Of a DNA stretch of 64,000 nucleotides, positions 41,365 through 51,200 are shown piece after piece. Source of the DNA: an uncultured Lachnospiraceae bacterium. GTDB taxonomy: Bacteria; Bacillota; Clostridia; Lachnospirales; Lachnospiraceae. Position numbers and translations under genes: made by a program. Location of the stretch: NCBI GenBank assembly GCA_910586715.1, contig CAJUJG010000005.1, positions 71,346 through 135,345 of the forward strand. The letters run 5' to 3'. A model generated the notes under the pieces. The model was not told the origin of the DNA. It saw only the letters and a list, made by a program, of their open reading frames with translations, and did not search any database. Each line of letters begins with the position of its first letter. Within the stretch, counting starts at the first letter, position 1.

Positions 41365-41910
41365 ATGGCATTACCATTGGAAAAAAGTTATACAATTGCA
41401 GATATTTACGCGCTTCCGCAAGGACAGCGGGCGGAATTGATTGACGGGCAGATGTATATGATGGCGCCGCCAAAACGAGTTCATCAAAAACTTGTTTCAC
41501 AATTCACCAAAATTATTGGCAGTTATATTGACAGCAAGCATGGTGACTGCGAAGTTTATCCGGCTCCGTTTGCCGTATTTTTAAATGAAGATGACCGAAA
41601 TTATGTCGAACCGGATATTTCTGTCATCTGCGATAAAAATAAATTAAACGATAAAGGCTGCAACGGAGCGCCGGACTGGATTATTGAGATTACTTCTCCC
41701 TCCAATCCGCAGCATGACTATGGGATTAAACGTTTTAAATACCGTACTGCCGGCGTACGGGAATATTGGATAGTGAATCCCGAAAAGAAGTCCATTATTG
41801 TTTATGATTTTGAACATGAGCAGCAAACGAATCAGTATTCTTTTGAGGATACGGTTCCTGTGTGTATTTATGAAGATTTGAAGATTTGTATTGAAGAGAT
41901 TCTTTTATAA
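41365..41910 (+). CDS. Uma2-family PD-(D/E)XK nuclease-like protein
   Basis: 181 residues, standard length for Uma2/DUF820. Core nuclease motifs: AELIDGQMYMMAPP near the start, YVEPDISVI (first catalytic Asp) and DWIIEITSPSN (E-x-T in place of E-x-K), then GVREYWIVNPEKKSI. The family has a restriction-endonuclease fold and unknown function, is often multi-copy, and is sometimes linked to mobile elements. Single gene with GAAAGGAG before ATG and a good terminator. Confidence 0.9.
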   Translation: MALPLEKSYTIADIYALPQGQRAELIDGQMYMMAPPKRVHQKLVSQFTKIIGSYIDSKHGDCEVYPAPFAVFLNEDDRNYVEPDISVICDKNKLNDKGCNGAPDWIIEITSPSNPQHDYGIKRFKYRTAGVREYWIVNPEKKSIIVYDFEHEQQTNQYSFEDTVPVCIYEDLKICIEEILL

Positions 41911-41956
41911 TCTGTGATGACGTCGGGGAATTTCACCCGTTAGAAACGTGCACTGT

Positions 41957-41996
41957 AAAGGGGCAGAACCAAAAATTGGTCCTGCCCCTTTGTAAT
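41957..41996 (+). terminator. Terminator after the Uma2 gene
   Basis: AAAGGGGCAG (41957-41966) pairs with CTGCCCCTTT (41982-41991), with an inner ACC/GGT pairing. Only a short T-run follows. Confidence 0.7.
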
Positions 41997-42029
41997 CCTT
42001 ACAAATCTTATTTCGTTTTGTAATGCATA

Positions 42030-45000
42030 TTATTTTGTTTTCTGTGCTTTTGCTTTCTTTGTAAGGGAAGCGCTGCTCTCCTCCGCTATATCTCCATTAT
42101 ATCTATCGATATGAACATAGTACGAACCATACTCATACCCTCCCCCATACAGTGATGTCTCAAGCCAAACAGTTTCGCCGCTGTTCATCTCATATACAAT
42201 GGAAAAATTATTTCTGCCACCGCTTTCATCATCATATTTGAGCATATTTCCAAGCGTATCATACAAATAAGCCTCTGTATCACTGTAGTCTTCTGTAGAT
42301 GCAGAGCAGAACACATACGCTCCGCTTTCCGGCGCCGTGAATACAAACCGGACTTTTTGCATATCCCTGCTTACAAAATATTCATACGGCGTATGATTTA
42401 TATTGTCTACAATCGCCATAGCAGAGATATTAAGCATTGCTTCGCTTTCATTTGTATAAATCCTGATCACATAATCCGTGCCATAAGTCATATCATACGT
42501 TTCTGCGCCGCACTGGCTATAATCAATTGTCTTTAACAATGTACTCATATCCTTGGCGCTATAAATTTCCATTTTGGATATTCCACGCTGATCCTCATAG
42601 AAAAACTCAAATTTATGATTTCCAGCTGTCTCGCAAGAATAGATATAATCAACATACCCTACATAATCAGAATCCTCTATATCAGCATAAACGTAGTTTT
42701 CTCCCCTATGTAAGATTGTTGATTTTGCTTCCTCTATATAGCGGAAACTAACGCCTATATCCGTATTATCCTGTCTCGCCGTTATCTTAAGATATGGTAC
42801 AGTACTTTCACTATCCGGTACAAATCTTTGCGTGCTGACGCTTGTGCCTTCGCCGACAAAAATAGCCTCTTTGTCAAGAGAGGGAAGATATTCCACTCTT
42901 ACATTCTTATCCGCAATGACGTCAAACTGCAAAACGTATCCCGCATAAACCTTTACATATACAACCTCGTTGCTGTTTGCGGTAATATGCTCCGTTACGC
43001 TTTCATCCTCTAAATACAGACCTTTTCCATAATACGAAATGGTATACTCTGCAGTATTTGTCTCATTTTCCGTCGATACTTCAATAATATATTTTCCTGC
43101 AGTAAGTCTGAGCGCTCCCATCGGGTTAACTATCGGTGAATCTTCCACCCAAGTCCCGCCTGAACTTCTCTCATTCAGTTTATATGCACCTGCATAACTT
43201 CTTGTCTGCGAAGAAATGACATACATTCCTTCCTTTTCCGCAGTAATTTCCATATATGCCGTACCATCGCTGACGTCAAGTGTCCGCGCCGTACCCAAAG
43301 ACATCGGTGTTACATCTTCTTTAACGACAGTTATTGTCCTCATTGTATTGCCATTATATGAGAGCTTCACCAACGCGGCGCCTCCGCTCGTAATATATGC
43401 AAGAGCGCCTGAGCTGGTATTTCCTACCTCTACCTGTATACTTCCTTTTTCAGCGCCTCTAAACGAGTAAAGACCTGTTTCTTCAGCCGTAAAGCTAAAT
43501 ATCATATCGCGTTCAACAGTTAATACATTCTCACCCAGCCCAAGAGTTTCAATCGGTTCCGCTTCTGTATACGAAATCTTGACCGTTCCATCCTGGTCTG
43601 CGCGGAAGCCAATATAAGCCGCGCTGGATACTGTTGCAATTACTTCCATGCTGGATAAGCCGCTGTATCTAAAGAAATTGTCACCTAATAAGGAATAGTC
43701 AATAGATGTTTTCGCTGTCGTGTAGTAAATACCGTCAGCCGCCTCAACATTGATTGTAACATTGCAGCTTGTTCCCGGCGTAATGCTTACATATTGATAC
43801 TCGCCTGCCTTCAATGTAAGCTCGGTTCCCTCCGCAGCAACCGGCTTAATCTCCTGTTTCACCGCGCTGATTGTATAGCTCTTTAATGCCGTATGTGTAT
43901 ACACTGCGTCAAAAATAAACTTCTGATCCTTTTGCAGCATATTATTTGCGCTAATCCAATCATTTGTACCCGGAGCATTTTCCTGCTCGCACCGATACAT
44001 CTCAACAAGCTTCCCTGCTGGCGTTTCTCCCTCTGTTTCCGTCTCTTCGCTGCAGGTAAATGTGTATATTCCGTCTTCAGGTGCAGTAAATACAACACGG
44101 TATCTCTCTCCAGGCGTGACATCCTTTGTGTCCACCTGAAGCGTTCCGCCTGCTGCAATCGTATGTGTCTCCAGCGTACCAAACCGGAGTTCAATATTGG
44201 CAGAAGGCTTCTGATCATACCACACTGCCCAATAAACTGTTTCATCCTTATCTAAAAGATATGTTTCTGCCGGTTGCACATCACGCAGATCAGCTGCACC
44301 CAATGAATTGCACGCCACCATTGACACCCCTTCTGACGCTTTCACCATATATACGCCGGTTTCAGGCGCCGTGTAAGAATACCAGCTGAAATGTCCTTCC
44401 TTTACACTGTTTATGTCAATTGTTGCCTTTCCGCTTTCAGTAACATCCGTTACTGTTTCCGGTGTTACTGCAGAAGCTGAAAGCGTAAGCGTTACTGCTG
44501 TTTCAGAGCTTACATTACCAACCTTAAAGATAAGTGTTTCATTTACTTTATTATAGAATGTATAATACGTATTTGTATATCCTTGATATTCCGCTTTTCC
44601 GCTAAGCTCCTCGAAGTCTGCTGTCACGCCCTCTGTCAGACCGTCAAGCATAACTGCGTATCTTCCTGTCTCCGGAAGCTTAAAGCTTACATATAAGTCT
44701 TCACCCTGCTTTAACTCTGCAGACACGCTCTGCGCAAGCGTCAGCGCCTTTACGTCTCTCTTTGCGGCAGTCAGTGTATACCCCAAATCCGCCACGCGCG
44801 CATAAACAACAATTGTGTAGGTATCTTCTGAACCCAATGTCAAATCAAGCGAACCATATACAGCTGAGAATCTCGCATTGCCGTTCTTTGCGTAATACAC
44901 ACTGTAACTACTGCTTGTTGCATCGCTCATTGACACCGTATACGTTCCTTCGCCGCTGATGCTATACCAGTTTGCCTTTCCAGCTTCCGCAATTTTCTCA

Positions 45001-45200
45001 TCCTTCTTTTCCACAGGCGTTGCCGCAGGTGTAATGTCCGTAGGATTCATCGCAGTTAAAGTCGTTGTAACCTTTGTTTTCTCGGCTCCTGTGCTGCATG
45101 TTACTTCTGCGTAAACGCTGTCATTAGCAGCAAGGTACACCACATTCAGAGTCGAATTGTAGTCTATATAACCGTTATTCAGATTTGCATAATAATCCAA
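42030..45200 (-). pseudogene. C-terminal part of the giant surface protein, out of frame
   Basis: 1056 codons that continue the protein encoded upstream at 45179-53272 in another frame. The only start is a TTG at 45200 with no ribosome site. Joining the frames at the 8-bp duplication gives ...NASVDYYANLNNGYIDYN..., a smooth domain. The content is about ten beta-rich modules of roughly 90-110 residues with the pattern W(Y/F)S(F/Y)...APE.G.Y.F, like pre-peptidase C-terminal (PPC) domains. The C-terminus is lysine-rich (SSASLTKKAKAQKTK) with no sortase signal. Probably untranslated in this sequence unless the duplication is lost. Confidence 0.85.
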
Positions 45201-48200
45201 TAATCCACACTTGCATTAGCAAAAACGCCCTCCTGCGCAGAAGCCTCAGCTGTAATCTGGTAATAACCGGGTCTTGACGCCTTAAAGCTATACCAAACAG
45301 ATTCTCCATTTGCAAGCTCTTTTTCCTTCTTGTTATTCTCAAGCGTCATTGCCTCAGCTGTAATCTGTGTTACCGCAAATGTCACTTTTTTGGCTGCATC
45401 GCCAGAGTTTTTCACCTCGTAGTAAATCGTCTTGCCTGCATCAAGTGAAAACTCCGCTGCAAATCCCAAATTATTCATATCTTCAAGATTGTCATATTGT
45501 CTAACCGTTACGTCTGTTATATCAGCGCCAGTAAGCGCCGCTTTATATCTTCCTGTTTCAAAAGCCGTATACTTAAACCACTTTGATTCTCCTGCCCCCA
45601 GTTCAATCTCTGCATTTGCAAGAACTTCCGGATTTAAAAGCGTAACCGTAATCGTATACTCTACATCCGCATCATTTGCCGTAAGTCTTACGTCAAAACC
45701 GTTCCCCTGCTTATAATATTCCGACTCCGGCACAAAACCGCTTACCGTTCCGTTTCCGGCTTCCGTCATCTGCTTTATTTCTGTTGCAAACATATAACGC
45801 GCATCCGCCGGCGCCTTGAACTGAAGCCATCTTGTCTCTCCAGCCTTTAACGTGCCTTTCCATGTATCCGTAAATACTTCCGCAGAGAGCTTTGCTATCT
45901 TGATTGCAGTTTTTGTCTCTGCCACCGTCTCTAATGTATAATATCTGACATAAACCTTCTGCCCTGCAGAAAGCTCCAAAGAACCTGTGCTCACTGCTCT
46001 TCCCAAATTAAGCGTGTCAAGCAGCACATTGCCATCCTCATCATATACCTTTACATAGACAGGAACTGTCTTGTCATCGGAAACCTTGATTTCCTCTGCA
46101 CTGAATACATAAGTTCCCGCTGTCTTTGCAGTAAACTCATAGCCTCCCGCATTAATTGCCGCTTCGGTAGATTCTTCGCCGATGCTGTCCGCTGCGCCTG
46201 TAATTTTCGATACATTCACAGTTACCGTCGTCTTCGCAGTATCGGAAGAAAGGCTAAAGTATACAATATCCCCTTTGTCAAAAGTATAGTCATCTTCAAG
46301 CGGTATCGTGTATCCCGAACTGCTTGTGCTGTTTGCCCTGCGTACAGTCAGACTCGGCGCTGTATCTCCTTCTGCCGCAGCTGTTATTTTAACATGATAT
46401 AAGCCTGCATCTTCAATTTTCAGCTGCACCCATGCTTCCTTACCCGCTTCCTCAAGCGTAATCGTCGATTCCCCTGACGCTGCAATGGGTTCCGCTGCTG
46501 CAGTTACGGTAAGATCTGCTTTTATTTCTTCTTCCGTACTATTTACGACTGCAATATAAAGCTTTTCATCTTTTTCCAATGCCCTCTTTGTTCTGCTGTC
46601 AAACTGTCCACTTGTAATATCGTCGTAAAAACGCAAATCAAGCGCATCCGATGAAATACCGAATGTATATTCCATATCCGTCGGCGCCGTAAATACATAC
46701 CAGTTTGTTGTCTTTGCCGGTACTGCAATCTCCTTTAATCCATTGATTGTTACGGTGTCAGTTACAGTACGTTTTCCGACCGTATAAGTACCCGCCATAA
46801 GGCTTATGACTTTTGTTTCGCCCTGCTTCATTCCGCCGAGCTCTCTAACCGCCGTATCGTTTCCATTCTGATATACCGAATAATAATTGTCTTCAGGCGC
46901 TGTAAATACGACGCTTCCAGCCTCCTTTAACGTAATGCCCGACATATCCATTGACTGATAAATGGTTCCGTCTGCACGAAGAGACACAGTCGTTCTTGTT
47001 GCATCAGACAACTGATATACCCTAAAGTATAGCGTTTCACCCTGCTTCATTTCCTGTGCGTATGTATAACCTATGTCATTCTTACGTCTTCCGTCCGCGT
47101 CAAATACAAGCATGCTGCTATCAGAAGTAAACGTATATCTTCCATAAGCAGGCGCTACAAATTTCGCCCTCATGCCTTCGCCGCTCATAAGCGTTGCCTT
47201 TACAGGATTATCAATTGAAAGAAGCTGTTCCTCGCCATACTCAATTCCGCTTTCATTCGGATTGCCCTCGTCAGGCTCCAAGTCGCCGAAGTAATAGCTC
47301 GCCTCACCTACCGCATTTACGATAACGGTCCATCTCGCAATAATTCTCTTGGTAAGCTTTGAGCTGACCTCAATCTTTGTGGTACCTTTTCTGAGCGTCT
47401 TTAATGTGGCAGTATACGTACCTGCGTTTGCCTTAACAGAAGCCACCTTTGTATTTGTGCTCTTCCATGTCAGCGTGTCGCTCTGACGGTTCTTTGCTTC
47501 TGAATTCTCAGGTTCTGCAATTAATGTGTAGGTATTGTTAGAGGTCAATGTCGGATACCCGCTTAAATATGTACTGTTTCCAACCGAAACATCAATACCT
47601 CCGTCAGTAGTCATATACTCACTGCCTGGCAGTTTGCTGAATTCATAAAAGTCTCCGCCATGCTCATACGGATATGCTGCCGGTATATCCGTTGTCTTAA
47701 TACCCTTGCTTACTTCTTTCGAAATTTGATCCAAATAGCATGCTGTTACGGATACCGTATAAGACGACTTGCGCGTAAAACCGCCAAGCGTCGTCGTTAA
47801 TGTCATTAAATTCTTCTTTGCATCATAGATGTGGTAGAAGTCATCAAACATATTGAAATATCTGTCGCTTACGATTCTCTTAGACGCATCCTTCACCTGT
47901 ATTCTAAAGTATACCTGGTTTGAAGATTCCGTCTCCGTTGTATTCAGCCATTCCCAATCAGTATCCAGCAGCGGATATGTGAAGGAAATCGTTGCATACT
48001 TGTCTGTTATCGTAGTAGCCTTAAGACCCTTTACCGGATCAATTGCACTTGATGTAATTGTAATTGCACTGACAGCGCTCTCCGCACCCAGGCTTACATC
48101 CCTTACACCAATTGTTATTGTACCATTAGGTTTTGCTGCCGTCACTTCTCCAGCATAATCTCTTCTCAGGAAATCATCAATGCCTGATCCCATATTAACT

Positions 48201-51200
48201 ATAATAAAGCTGTCCTTATCGCCTTCTACGCCATATCGAATGTCCGCAGCCTTGCCCATGCCTATCTCTTCCATAAGATAGCTATAGTCAATATATCCTG
48301 TGAGCTTTGTCTTACCCTCATAGTACGTCATTAAATCATACAGATTAACCTTCTGACCTACCTTGAGTTTCGCGCTCTTTGCAATCTCCATGCGGTCAGC
48401 CGTTGCCGTGATAATAAACGGTACAATTGCGTACTCCTGCGTCTGCGTATCAACTACAAGAACATGTACAAGTCCGACGCCGGTTAAGGTAAGCTTACCT
48501 TTCTTGTCAATCTTGGCAATGTCCGTTGCCGCGCTCCATGTCGGACCCAAATCACTTATGTCAACATCTTCGCCGTTATAGCTCTTGCTCACATAATAGT
48601 TCAGTGTCGGCTGTGCGTACGTTTGTGCAGTCTCCTTATCCAAAGGAAGCACGTACTCTTTCCAGTCCGGAGTATTCACTGTCGAATCCGTGAAAATTTC
48701 TTCAAACCAGCCTGTCGTTATGGCTGAAACACTCTTCTCTGACAGCGGTACCATATAGATGTATTCATCCAAAAGCTCATTGTATTTATAATACTTCTCT
48801 TTATCAAATCCGATTCCTAATTCACAAACCTGCGGAAGTGACATCAGGAAGCCCTTTGCACTGCCTGCCTCGGATGCTACAACTGTCGTACCGTCTGCAA
48901 GTGTTCTGATTCCGCTTACATTTCTGACATAAACCGTATATTCTTTTCCTGGTTCAAGTCCCGTTACCAAAACATCTGTCATCGCACCCTTCGTTGTTGA
49001 TGCTTCCGTATTGTATACCGGTCTTGTGGCAAATCCTGCACTCTTCCAATCTCCGTTCTTAATCGCAGGAATCTTATCCTTAAACGCAGTATCTTTTAAG
49101 TTCTTGCCTTCCAGCACATAAATCTCCCGTCTGTAACCGTCTGCTACTGCAGGATATGTGACAATTGCACTTCTGTCATATGCCTTAACGCTCTTAATCT
49201 TCGGAGCCGTAACGTCTGCCACACTGATTTTTACTGTGGCACGCTTTGCGCCTTCAATCGGCTGCTTTTCGCCATTTTCGTCTAAGTAACAGGGAATTGC
49301 CTCTACTGCACCGGCTCCCTTGCTGAGCGCTACTACCGCGCCTGTATCTGATACGCTCAAAACAGCCGTATCCTTTGTCTCATATTTTAAGCAAATCACA
49401 TCATCAAGATTTACCTTTACAACCTTCACGTCAAGCTGCTGTTTTTCGCCCACGATCATCTTTGTAACCGGTGAATTAAATCCAAGGCTCTTTGGCGCAA
49501 CTGCCTTTGACAAGTCGTCCTCAAGCACAACACCTGTGCAGTTCACCGTGAATGTCTCTACGTACCCGTTTTCCCAACGAACCTGGAAGCTCTTCTGTAC
49601 GTTGTTCGTCACATCCTCTTTTGTAATCGGAATGGCAACGCGTAACACACCTGTGGCTTTATCTTCTTCTACCACATATCCGCCAGCTTCTTTTAAACTG
49701 TTCTTGTATACAAATCCCTCAAAAGCTGACGCAACAAAACCGTCATCTCTATTACCGTTTTCATAATACTCTCTAGGAGCTTTTACGTTGTAAATCAGGA
49801 AGTTTCCACTTATGGTTTTGCCGTCTTCATCCTGTACCAAATTATAAGAATACGGCACGCCTTCCTTTGCGGCAATCGTATGCGTCATTCCATCAACATA
49901 ATCCTTCACAGAAGTATTATATCCTGTTACAATCGCATTTCCTCTTACCGGCTTAAATTCCGTCTTTTCAAACTTTGCCTCGTAATTACGGCTAAAAGCA
50001 AAAACTTTATTCAAAATGCTGTTATAGTTAACTCTTGTTGCAACCGCATAATAGGTCTTATCACCCTTTAATACGTTATTTAATACAGCTGTCTTTGCGT
50101 CAGACTCATAAATAACACCCGTTACTGAATTAATCGCCGCCAAATTCAGACCCGTCTCTTCATCATAAATTCCCTCGAAGAATGGGCGCTCTGATTCCAA
50201 AATATCACTGTCAGCTAAAATCATATAACCATCTACAACATTCCTGTAAACAGCCGCTGTACCTGCCGTAATATTTTCTTTTACCACTGGCTTAACTGTA
50301 ATGCTGCGCGGTGTAATCTCGTAACCCGTTATACTTACTTCACCATCATAAGGCTTATAATTCTCGTCTCCAAGGAAACGAACCTGTAACGTATATTCGC
50401 CAACGTTAACCGCCTCGTCTAATCCGTACTCATCGTACTCGCTACAATCCCATTGATATACCAATGCAATGTTTTCCACCGGCTGACCGTCTTTTACAGT
50501 CACAACCGAAATCGCATTCTTAGGAATGTCAAACGACTGTGCATCATACTTCTTAATCTTATTTGTAATCTTTGACTCATCAACTGATATGGAAATTTCC
50601 GCCGTACCCATCTTTTTCACTTCAATGTCAAGCGCATTGCTCAGATAATACTGGCGTTTATTATCCTTATCAAGTTCATAGCTCTGATAATATTTATCTA
50701 AAAGCTCATCATCAATTACTACTTTTGCCCTTAATCTGTATTTGCAGTCCTCTTCAAAAGCGCCTTCTACTGCTTCCGTCCACTCGCCCGTGAGATTATT
50801 CTGACGCTCTACCACATAGGAAATCTCATAATCCAAGTCTTCTTCCCATGCCAATACATCGCCAAGCGCTACTGGATCCAGCACATTGTTCGTAATCGGT
50901 TTTACCACGTTGAGAACGCTGTCTAAATAATCCTCCGTAAAATCATGAATGGAAACGCCTGTATAGCTGACAAGCGCCGCGCCCTCTGACAATCCGATTT
51001 CTGCCTGAACCTTCTGCTTTTCAATTACATAAGGTCCAACCTGAGCCGGTTTTGCCGCTACTGTTGCGCCTGAGGCATCATGATATGAAATAACAAGCAT
51101 ATACGTGCCGACTGCATAGGGTGACACGCCAATATACTGATTTCCATCAATGTCCGTATCATTCTTGTCAAACAGCACTTCTGTTCCAAGCTTATATTCA

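Noticed and set aside
42030..45200. An independent 1056-residue gene
   Set aside because: Its only start is TTG without a ribosome site, it overlaps the end of the upstream frame, and removal of one copy of the 8-bp repeat joins both into one protein.
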